A DNA stretch of 64,000 nt, from the NCBI GenBank assembly GCA_911728455.2, contig OU452219.1, positions 20,863,397 to 20,927,396 of the forward strand, given 5' to 3'. The stretch is from Marthasterias glacialis (taxonomy: Eukaryota; Echinodermata; Asteroidea; Forcipulatida; Asteriidae). A program made the position numbers and the translations under genes. Each line of letters opens with the position of its first letter. Position 1 is the first letter of the stretch. This document shows positions 45,019 to 55,006 of this stretch, piece after piece. The notes under the pieces are model-generated. The model saw nothing but the letters and a program-made list of their open reading frames with translations, searched no databases and was not told where the DNA came from.

Positions 45019-48000
45019 ATGTCTTCAGATACTTCATACAAGTTTGAGACATTAGCGGTAACCAAGCTGAAGGAAAATGTCATGCAGGTTGAGATGAACA
45101 GACCAGAGAAACGCAATGCAATGAACATGGCATTTTATAGGTGAGATTTTATCAATGATTTTTACTTATATAGTAAAGCATCTTAATTGTTTTGTAACAA
45201 TTGTTTTAATTGGCTTGTGCATTGTGTTTAGTAAGAAGAGTGTAGGCCTACATGGCAGTTGAATAATACTGTATGCATGGAATGTTTGTGGTTATTTTGT
45301 CATCTGCAAAATAATAGGATATTTGTAGTGTATATGTAGATGGCTTCCCAAGACATCCATATCTAACATAAAACCCATCATGAACCATAGATAAGATCAT
45401 TTCTGCACAACTACAATCTGCAGCAGACAGGGGAATAAACCTGTAGCCAAAGATATAAAATTATACAAAAAAAAGACAGTCTCCTGACGACATAGACATA
45501 TGGGGACTCTTTGGTTAAAGGGGGACAGAGGGGTTAATTTGCCCGAAATTTTACTCAGATAAAAACACACTACCAAATTTCTGATAACAAGTCCCTTTTT
45601 TCCCTCTTTCTTCTTGCGTTGCCTGAATTTTCCCCACTGTTTTGCCCGAATTTAGGGATGAGGGCAACTGCCTCCCTTGTCCCCCCTGGCTTGTATGCCT
45701 ATCAGGGTCCGGTTTCGTCCCAAATATTTGCATAGCAAAACTGCTATGCAATTTTTTTTTTTGCATAGCAATCTCAAAATTTTGTATAGCAGTCCAAATA
45801 TTTTGCATAGCAAATTTGAAAATGCTTAAATATTGCAAAATAGGTAAATTTGTGGTAGAGGGTTTTTGTGTGTAGTTTCCAGGCTTAATTTAAGGCCAAG
45901 GCTATGTTTAGAGTACCTTAACGACATAATAATCCTCATCAGAATATTATGTAATACAAATATCGTGTGAAAGATTGGACTATTATAAAAGAACACACAA
46001 AATATCAGCTCCAAATGCTTTGAACTTGGTGTTGGGTACATTTATTGTACATATTTTATTTAAAAAAAATACTTCCAGGTAAAGGGTGGGTCCTACTAAT
46101 TGCCGACCCCTGCCGACCCCTACCGACAACTCGAAAAAACCTACCGACAACTCATTCCACATGCACTCTTAGTCACAGGTTTAAGCTTTAAATGATAGAT
46201 AATGTTATTATGAATCCTAAAATCCTTATTTTTACTTCTTTGATATCGGAGAAATAAGTATTTGCAATCACGGAATATGATTTTCCGCGAAGCAGTAGCA
46301 CCGTCCGCCATGATGCTCGATTACGCGTAGTGGACTAAACCATTTATCGATGGGTAAACTTAAAAGTTGTATGACAACAGAGGGCGCCCTTCTAAACTAT
46401 ATCGGGAAATAATTACAGAATAAACCCTCTATACTCGTGTTGAATCATTTTTTCTTGAAGAGAAAAGGTTTAAAAATGTTCATATGTAAATGTTATTTTC
46501 ATCAAACTAGAAATGCTACACATTTGCCTTTTGTAGAATATTCAATTAACGCTTCATTTTAGAAGTGCGCCCTATGTTGTCATATAACTTTTAAGTATAC
46601 CCATCGATAAATGGTTTAGTCCACTACGCGTAATCGAGCATCATGGCGGACGGTGCTACTGCTTCGCGGAAAATCACATTCCGTGATTGAAAATACTTAT
46701 TTCTCCGATATCAAAGAAGTAAAAATAAGGATTTTAGGATTCATAATAACATTATCTATTCTTTAAAGCTTAAACCAGTGACTAAGAGTGCATGTGGAAT
46801 GAGTTGTCGGTAGGTTTTTTTCGAGTTGTCGGTAGGGGTCGGCAGGGGTCGGCAATTAGTAGGACCGCTTTTTCCGGCATCTACAACTGAATGCAGCCAT
46901 TCACCCAAGGGATCTAATTCCCGTTTCCAACCTTGCACCGTCGAAAGATTTGCCATTTTATTGTAGAACTTCTCTGAAGTAGAACTATCTCTGAAGTGAA
47001 CAGCAAACCCGAAAAATATGATGTCTTAACGTTTTAAGACGTGGGTAAGACGTATACATGTGTAACGTTTTACGAACGCTGTGTTGACGTTCTTAAAACG
47101 TGTGTCATCGTGTGACTCTACACGCAGCTGAATTTATACGCATTATGTACTTACAAACGAGTCTAATCTTGGTATGGTGCCATTTTATCGTTCTGCAAAT
47201 GCACATTCAACCCCCACATAAGTAGGGAACGAGACCTCTGCTGCGTGGTGTGTGCTCCATGTATTTGACAATCGACTGTCGTCATGCACGTGAATATTTA
47301 TACAGGCAAGTACAAAACATCGCTAAACCAAAGTGTATCGGAAATCATTGTAAGATTTTTTTTGTCAATCAAAAATATTGCAACAAATGTATCGCACATT
47401 GTATCGCAAAATGTGCGATGCACTTTCTAAAATTACATCGCAAATCGGCCAATTTGCATCGCAAAATGCGATGCGATACAGGGGAAATCGTTCACTGCCT
47501 ATGCCTGATGACTAGAGCACATTAGTTGAAACATTGAGAATAATCAACTAGCTCCTTTTAGAGCCAACATCTTTTAGAGTTACTATATGATGTACGCGCC
47601 AAAACACTCAATATCACACTCCACCATGCACAGCCTAAAATTCTACATGCAAAATCATCTTTAAAACCTATCATCCTAGGGCTGTCCTGCTGTAAGTAAA
47701 TTAAAAAATCTGTGAGCCATTGATATTCTAGCAGAATAAGCATGACCTGTGATTTGGTAGTATTTCATAGATTGTGTTTGTTTATTTTTTTTTTCAGGGA
47801 GATGAGGGATTGTTTCAGGAAGTTGGCAACAGATTCAGACTGCAGGGTTGTTTTATTAACTGGAGCAGGCAAGATGTTTACATCAGGTTTGTAGATTTTG
47901 AAATTCTTTGAGGAAGTTCATTTTGTGCGCAAGTCTTTGGCTTTGTAACAACTAAAAAGTAAGTTTGCAATATTAAACAAACTTTTCTGATGTTGTTTTC

Positions 48001-51000
48001 ATCGTAACATTCGAAAAAGCTTGTTAGTGTTGTTTTCTTGTGTCTTCCTAGGGCTGGACTTAATGGATAGTGCTGAGTTGCTTTCATCTGCAGCTGATAA
48101 GGATGTCGGCCGTAGGGCAATGTTCTTAAAACATGCAGTCACAGAGATGCAAGAGTCATTTTCAGTCATAGAAAAGGTAAGGTGAAGAGTTGGGACCATC
48201 ATTACAACCCATTTCTCACCGTAGGTCTGTAGCTAGCCTCTGTCTTTTCTACAGATATTTTCATGGTAAATGTGGCAGCAGTGTGTCCGACCTGGTTCCT
48301 CCTATCAGGGTGTTTGAGCATGAGACCAGACTTTCTGCTTGTTCTCACCAACACACTCTAGTTTTGCAGAGATGTAGAACAAAGAGTCATTCCTACAGCT
48401 TTTTTCCACATACTGCATCTCTTTGGAACTCATTGCCTGGTGCATGCCTTCTTCCATCTTACAATCTAGACTGCTTTCCTACTTTCACCCCCTTGAGTTA
48501 TCTTCATTTTAGATGTTTACTTCTTGTAGCCCCTTACCAAGAGTGGCTTTTAGCCTTGTTTGGGGCAAACTTGCATTAAAGAAAAGTTATAAAATAAAAA
48601 AGGTGGTGTTGTTGTTTTAAAACCAAACAGTACCTTTTCCATCTCTGTTTCGTCTTCACAAACATTCTAAATAACCAAACTTACATGATGAGTGACTGTC
48701 TTTCCAACTGTCTCTCTGTGCACAGAGTCTGAAGCCAGTCATAGCTGCCGTTCATGATGGCTGCATAGGAGGAGGACTGGACATGATAACAGCTTGTGAT
48801 ATCCGATTCTGCACTAAAGATGCTTGGTTTCTAATCAAGGTAAGTCAATGGATAATACACAATGTGGGAAGCTTCCACTTTGGCTTTTGAGTGTCTTAGG
48901 GGGCTTGGGCAGGTGTGATTGGTTGGAGCACATAGAAAGGATCTGTGGTCCCCTCTCTATGGTTGCAGTAATAACACAACTTGCACATTGTCAACATTTA
49001 AAGTGAACTGTACAGTTTGTTTTGTTTCCTGGCCCACTGAAATCCTGACTACATATAGTTACTCACATGTTTGAGAAAACTGTATTGTTTCATGTTTTGT
49101 TTTTAAATTTTAATATTTGCTTTGCATACATTTCTTCAACTGAGTCTGATAAGTTTTTCCTTCCTCCATGGATATACATTGCTCACAAATGAAAGCTCTT
49201 AAAGTGTAAAAGATTTGTATCATTGGTAATGTACACATACATATGCACTTGTATCTGCCCTTTTATAGGACAAGTTTAAACAGATGTTTTAATAGAAGTT
49301 AGTGGTAGCACTTTAATACTAAGTAATCAAAAAAAAACTTTCCTAGCAACAACCACTTCAGCAGATGCAATTAAGGGGACAAGCTAAGTACATTGTACGT
49401 ACTATTTAACAGTCTACAAAATGCAAGAAAGTTCCGAGTGAATGAGTGCAATTACAAAGGACACAAAAGGTGTGACTGGAGTATCTATACCTGCAGGGCC
49501 CAATTTCATGGCTCTGCTCACCACAGAATTCTGCGCTTACGGTACCCTTTAAAGTACACGAATCTGTGGGCAATAAGCACAGAATTTGGCGGTAAGCAGA
49601 GCCATGAAATTAGGCCCTGGTAGTGGGACAGGAAACCAAAGTCCCTATGAAGTCCATGATCCCTACCAGGAATAGATACTCCAGTCAAACCTTTTGTGTA
49701 CCTTGTAATTGGACTCATTCACTGGAAACTTTCTTGTATTTTGTAGACTGTCAGATAGTATGTACTTAGCTTGTTCCATTCATTGCATCTGATGAAGTAG
49801 TTGTTGCTAGGAAAGCTCATGCAGTTTTTTTGTGTAATTAGTTAGTTTTAAAGTAATTAGTTTTAAAGTATTATTTGTGGGGTTTTTTTTTTTTTTTTTT
49901 TTTTACATCTATTATAGTTTTAAAGTAATTAGTTAGTGTTAAAGCGCTTCCACTACCTTCTTTGTTAAATCTACCAGAATAACACAGCTATCTCTATCTA
50001 TTTCTAATACAAGTTTTATTAGATAGGACAAGTTTTCATTCAATACAGATACATTATATTTATTAATTTTTTCTCCAAATGTTTGCTCCTTCCCTTTACG
50101 TTATTTTTTTTTTTGAGAAAAAAATCTTATTTTCTAGCTTTCCTTTCAATCTATGATCCCAGGAGGTAGAGTTAGGATTGGCTGCAGATTTAGGCACCTT
50201 GCAGAGGTTTCCCAAGATCATTGGAAATGACAGCTGGTTGCGTGAGCTCGTCTATACGGCCAGAAAGTTCAGCAGCGACGAAGCAAGAGAAATGGGACTA
50301 GTCAAGTGAGTTTATCGTCTTGCTTCGCTGATTTCAACTGAACTACAAATTTGCTATATTGATGAAGAAGTGTTTGGATTGGGTGTCCTTTTTGGACAAG
50401 ATTGACAAACGTCAAAATCATTTGGACATTTATGTGACAGGAAACACAGTAAAGGGGGCCATTTTACATCCGTCACGTTGGCAGTTTTTTTCCAGTGGTT
50501 GTAACTTTCTTTTAAGTACCTGAAACCAGCCAAAAGTGTTTCAACATGTGAATGGGCATGAAGGCTTATACATGCTATACTGAAAAGAATTTGATCTGAT
50601 TCATTTGATGTTTTTATTTTAAAATCACCCTCAAAATTTCATCAAAATTGGACAGAAAAATCCACCTGCATGGACCGTCCATTTTTTGAATGAAATTTGA
50701 GAGTCATTAAAAAATTAATGAATCTAATTCAACTCAAACTATTTTCAGTATAAGCCTGTATGTCCCTTCAAATGTTGAAACATTTTTGGGTGGTGTCGGG
50801 TACTTTAAAGAAAGATTACGATCTTTGTAAAAATTGCTAATGTGACGGTGGATAATTGATTTGAGGCTTTGCATGGTGGATTCAGTTTGCGGTAACACCA
50901 TATGATAACATCTACTTTGCTGTATATATTATTCTTGTAAGAAGTTGTCCCATTTATCTACTGCTGTGAAATAGATTGAAAACTTGGGAATCTGGAGACT

Positions 51001-52408
51001 GCCAAGTTCAAAAAAGAACTTGTCCTTCTATTGTCAACTGGAGATGACTGAGTTCAAATAAGAACTTGTCCTGCTGTTTGTATGTTTTGCACTACCATTT
51101 AACAATGCTTCATGTGAAGCACTGTTAGGCTTCCCCATAAGTTTCAGTGTGAACAGTTTGTGTAATTAATTTCAATGCTGCATTGTAAAGGTCCAGCATT
51201 TGTCTTGAAATTAGTGTCATTTGTTTTGCCACAAAGGATATTTTTCAGCTGATACACAAATAAAGCTCTTTTGATTCTAGGTTTTGATTCTGGTTTGATT
51301 CTAGCCTAGGTTAGACTCTCGTCTTCATATTTCACCATCGGGATTGTTTTATATTGTGTATTGGAGTGAGACAACTCAGTGGCTGTGAACAGCTAGACGA
51401 GCACTACTAATAAGATTGATATGAGGATGAGGGACGGAGGAGTCGAATCTGGGCTAGTCTGAGTTTCAAATTCATAATTTGCGTCCATAAGTTTCCTTGA
51501 TATATATATTGTTACTTCTGCCAACCACAAATACAGTCCTAGAGTTGTTATGAATTGACATAATGGTAATCAAGTTTGGTTTTTTTTCTTCTCGCAGTCG
51601 CATCTTTGATACGCGAGAAGCAATGTTAGAGGGCGCTACTGAAATTGCCACCTTGATCGCAAGCAGGAGCCCCATTGCTGTACAAACATCCAAGGCCAGC
51701 ATAGTGTATTCCAGAGACCACAGTGTACCAGAAGGTCTCAATGATGTGGTAAGATTAAGTTTGATTAACAACATTCTCCTCTACAATGACTTGACTTACA
51801 AAAGAAGTGCCAGTAAAATGAAATTATCTCAAATTGTAACTCTTTGACTCTGTTGATATGACTAGTCATCTTTGGTCACGATTTGGGTACCTCTATCAGA
51901 CCCCAAGCAACCGACATCAATTGTCCATAGCAACACAGATAGAGACCAGACACTTAGTTCATGTCTGAATTGGTGGCTATGGCTATGGATGTGTCTGGAT
52001 TGCCAAAGTATAGGACGGCCTCAGCAACACCTTTAGCAAAAGTCGGAATCATAGTCGTAGCTGCTAAATCGGATACTGCCTTTAGTAATAATGTATTCAT
52101 GAGAAGGTGAACACTGCTGGTGGATTGTACTCATGTAGTATGAAATTTTATCTATCCATGAAATGAAAACTCTCATGGCCTTGTATAAGTTAATATTATG
52201 TATTGTGTGTAGCATGACAATTTAACCTGAAGGGCTAGAAGTCTTCATGAAGGAGACCATTATGATCGTTACTCCTGAAAATCTTACCCAGACATTTTTT
52301 CTGAATTTACAGACGACTTGGAATGCAGGAATGTTGCAGAGTGAGGATGTGATGAAAGCCGTTTCTGCAGCCATGCAGAAGATTGAACCAAAGTTCTCAA
52401 AACTTTAA
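45019..52408 (+). CDS. ECH1: Delta(3,5)-delta(2,4)-dienoyl-CoA isomerase
   Basis: Seven coding exons: 45019-45140, 47798-47886, 48052-48176, 48726-48839, 50163-50305, 51598-51748 and 52313-52408, with consistent phases. From the ATG at 45019 it gives 279 residues; human ECH1 has about 328, so a targeting peptide or 5' exon is probably missing from this minimal model. Crotonase features include [10 protein letters not shown], the oxyanion-hole region [12 protein letters not shown] and [20 protein letters not shown]. The acidic catalytic residues of ECH1 are kept (Asp in CDIR, Glu and Asp in [12 protein letters not shown]). The C-terminus KFSKL is a PTS1 peroxisomal signal. It isomerises dienoyl-CoA intermediates during unsaturated fatty-acid beta-oxidation. 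Upstream in-frame codons continue into a MITE, with another ATG at 44827. AATAAA at 53043 may end the transcript. Confidence 0.93.
45141..47797. other. ECH1 intron 1
   Basis: Contains TTTGCATAGCA repeats (45720-45830), a 778-bp foldback element (46089-46866) and an ATCGCAAAAT-rich palindromic stretch (about 47320-47490). No exon was recognised. Confidence 0.55.
46089..46866. mobile_element. Foldback element with about 320-bp inverted arms
   Basis: GGTCCTACTAATTGCCGACC at the left is mirrored by GGTCGGCAATTAGTAGGACC at the right. Pairing continues through GTAGCACCGTCCGCCATGAT and CCATTTATCGATGGGTA for about 320 bases per arm, leaving a centre of about 140 bases. The arms differ only by scattered changes. 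No target duplication was evident. Confidence 0.85.
48181..48600 (+). mobile_element. LINE 3' fragment in ECH1 intron 3
   Basis: The translation from 48190 contains [49 protein letters not shown] and [16 protein letters not shown]. This is the well-known C-terminal tail of CR1/L2-like or Jockey-like reverse transcriptases (RT tail ...FFPRTARLWNSLP). About 120 residues remain, ending in an A-rich tail near 48590. It fills most of the 549-base intron. Confidence 0.75.
49312..49855. mobile_element. Foldback element with nested MITE
   Basis: The left arm (CTTTCCTAGCAACAACCACT, GGGACAAGCTAAGTACATTG, CAGTCTACAAAATGCAAGAA, GTGACTGGAGTATCTATACC) is mirrored in reverse complement on the right arm to 49855. 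The centre 49496-49618 is a GGGCCCAATTTCATGG MITE with its own paired ends. Confidence 0.8.
49496..49618. mobile_element. Palindromic MITE, GGGCCCAATTTCAT family
   Basis: GGGCCCAATTTCATGGCTCT pairs with AGAGCCATGAAATTAGGCCC. It is close kin of 24536-24668 (both have ACAGAATTCTGCGCTTAC-like inner arms) and sits at the centre of a larger foldback. Confidence 0.8.
50306..51597. other. ECH1 intron 5
   Basis: Contains a foldback element (50455-50862). The remaining 700 bases show nothing recognisable. Confidence 0.55.
50455..50862. mobile_element. Foldback element, diverged arms
   Basis: Left CATCCGTCACGTTGGCAG, TTTTAAGTACCTGAAACCAG and GTGTTTCAACATGTGAATGG are mirrored on the right by AATGTTGAAACATTTTTGGG, GGGTACTTTAAAG and CTAATGTGACGGTGG. 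The arms are about 170 bases. Confidence 0.65.
51957..52080. mobile_element. Harbinger-type MITE, second subfamily (diverged)
   Basis: GTTCATGTCTGAATTGGTGG pairs with GCTGCTAAATCGGATACTGC. It follows TTA and is followed by TTT. It lies in ECH1 intron 6. Confidence 0.6.
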
Positions 52409-52686
52409 GAGGTGTTTGTATTTTTAGACTTGCCTTAAAACTAAAAGGTCGCATTTTGTATGGCATTCAGTTGGATATGCAATTGCATTTGGTAGTGCAT
52501 CAAAAGCCACTACGTAATGGTATTAAGAAGTTTATATGATGCATAACTCCGAACAACAGTACGTTACATTTGATTATTCTGATTGGCTGGAACCACACTT
52601 TGGCTGATTGTTAAAAGTGGAGCTGAACCCCCAAATTATGTGCTGGTGATCAGAAAATGACTGCATGTAGTCGGATGACACCAGCT

Positions 52687-52834
52687 GGGCTTAATTTCAC
52701 AAAGAGCTAAGATTAATCTTACGTGTGAACCAATCTTAATTGCTAAGCAAAATGTGATGTCACAATACAAATCACCATGGCAATACTGACAACTCGTCTT
52801 AAGATGAATCTTAGTGCTTTGTGAAATCCAGGCC
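52687..52834. mobile_element. MITE, GGGCTTAATTTCAC subfamily
   Basis: GGGCTTAATTTCACAAAGAG pairs with CTTTGTGAAATCCAGGCC. The inner CTAAGATTAATCTTA and TAAGATGAATCTTAG are hairpins. Confidence 0.65.
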
Positions 52835-53095
52835 TGCTTTAGAGTCAGTAGATCCCTTGCATATGATGTCACAAGCTCAACCAGTGCCCTAAACCAGGTC
52901 AAAGGAAGACCTGTCATTGACTGAGAGTTGTGCGTGGTGCAGACATACTTGCCCATTTCTATTGTTTGACCTCGTTGATGGCGACATATGTAAGGTGTCT
53001 TTTAATGACTTTCTAATCAGGCTATGTCACAACAAACTACAAAATAAATTGGGTTTTGTTTGATCATCAATGTAAGTACGTCTATATGAAGGTAA

Positions 53096-53222
53096 GGTCA
53101 TGTCCAGATTGACGGCTGTGACTATGGCTGCCAGCTGTTGTTAAAGGTGTGGCCTCCTACATGTATGCTTGGACCCATGTTCACGTGCTGGTCAAGACAC
53201 AGCTACTAATGCGGACACGGCC
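53096..53222. mobile_element. Harbinger-type MITE, second subfamily
   Basis: GGTCATGTCCAGATTGACGG pairs with TAATGCGGACACGGCC, flanked by TAA on both sides. Confidence 0.7.
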
Positions 53223-53267
53223 TAAAGTGCAGCTTATTTATTTTTGGTAAACAAATGGCGGAACTTA

Positions 53268-53394
53268 GGCCGTGTCCGAATCAAGCGACTTCGGCTACGG
53301 CTATGGCCGCTGGCTGCAACCACAATGTTGAAGAATAGGAATCCTCGGCGTTCCAGCCGTAGCCACTGCCAAAGCCATTCATTCGGACACGGCC
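53268..53394. mobile_element. Harbinger-type MITE, first subfamily
   Basis: GGCCGTGTCCGAATCAAGCG pairs with CATTCATTCGGACACGGCC, flanked by TTA on both sides (53265-53267 and 53395-53397). It differs from 58242-58368 at only about six positions. Confidence 0.85.
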
Positions 53395-54474
53395 TTAGTG
53401 GTTTTATTCCATTGTAGTCAGTAATCAGGATTCTCAAGTTAAAAACAAAACAAAAGCAAAGCCTAAAACACCAGTACAATTGTATGGAAATGTCAATGTT
53501 TAATGTTCTGTACATATATGTGTCATCTGAGCTTTCAGATGATCATTTACACAAGCAGATTACCTACCAAGTGAGCAATTTCATTCAACTAATCTAAATG
53601 AATAAATACAACGTTAAGGTTTGTTTTATGGGTACCGAGGATTAATTAATTTCTTGTGCAAATTTACATTTACATTGGGAGGGAAACATTAAAGAAGTTT
53701 AAATACTGAAGTTCTGTAAATAATAATTTATGTAATTAATAAAACAACTATTTTACCACAAACGCCCAGGTTTTCATGTATCAAAACCTTAAATGACCAG
53801 TCATATTTGTTTTGTTTTTTCAATCTTTACATAAGGTCATTTGATTATACATAAGGGTGAATGATTCTGAACCACTTAAGCCAAAAAATGTATAATCAAA
53901 TAAAAAAAATAAAATAAAAAAAATTGGTAACCCTGAAAAACAAATAGTGCAATTTTTACCTGAAAGCCTTACTTGTTAATTAAGATGGTAAGTAAGCAAC
54001 CTGTGAAATTATTTCATCTGACTTGTTTAAAGTTTGATTAGAAATCAATGCAAGTATGTCGAAAACTTTCAATTTAAAAAAATGGCTTGTAGGCGACTTT
54101 CTGAAATTTATTATTAAAAGCTTGTGAACTGGTCGCAGACTGGCTGACGTGGCCTCGCAGATCGAATTACACACTGGCTGAAATGTGGTTGGTAACTGCT
54201 AAACGAAAAGCACAGTGTTTTTCTTCACACTAAAACTGGATTTGACGTTCTTGATGAAAATACCATGACAGTATACTCAATGTAGAGACACTGTACTCAA
54301 ACAAAAGGTTCACAGGTGACTTTTATTGTGTCATTCTTGATACTTTTGCCTATAAATTAGCATTACGTTGATACAAACCAAATCATGACTCTACCTTTAA
54401 ATATATATATCTCTATATATATTTTTTCCTTCAGATTTTTAAAGTACAGGATTGGTTTTTGTCTGGGAAACAAA

Positions 54475-54605
54475 TCTGATTATTTTCAGTCTGAAAGCTC
54501 ACTGGTTATAAATTCATACAAGCACCAATTCTCCAGAGAAATGTTTTTGTCTGAAATACTGTGAAAGTCAAGGAAATGGCATTTCATTAGAAGACCCCAC
54601 AAATC
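54475..54605 (+). repeat. Dispersed repeat, also at 9465-9605
   Basis: AAGCTCACTGGTTATAAATT, GAGAAATGTTTTTGTCTG and GAAGACCCCA match the 9.5-kb copy in order. Confidence 0.55.
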
Positions 54606-55006
54606 ACATAATGCTTACATTGATTGCTGCAAATGAATTAAGCCCAATGAATAAGCTCAAAATCTCTAACAAAACGAAAACCATTAGTCATTGTTTTCAC
54701 TTACAAAACAATTTATTCTTCAAAAACTCAATGATGTACTTTTCCTTTGCGAGAAGACAATTGAGTTTGAATACAGAAGAGAAAACTTTCTCGCTCAGTT
54801 GCACAACTCATTTTCATTGAAATTCATAACGTTTATTCTAATCATTGACCCAGTCAAAGTTTCCCACCGCTGATGAGCTGATACACCCAGCCCCCACTAA
54901 CCAGTGGGATGACTTAAATTAAAAATGAGTCCGGTTTCTCATTATATTACAATTTTATAATACTTTTATATTTACAAAAGTCTGTCGTGGAAATGAAAGC
55001 AGCATT

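Larger units (their letters stand above)
48840..50162. other. ECH1 intron 4
   Basis: Holds a foldback element with another element nested in its centre (49312-49855), then poly-T tracts. No exon was recognised. Confidence 0.6.
52409..55006. other. Convergent region between ECH1 and DRC8
   Basis: Both genes end here. It contains a MITE (52687-52834), two Harbinger-type MITEs 45 bases apart (53096-53222, 53268-53394) and a dispersed repeat (54475-54605). Likely poly(A) signals are at 53043 (+) and 54832 (-). Confidence 0.55.
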
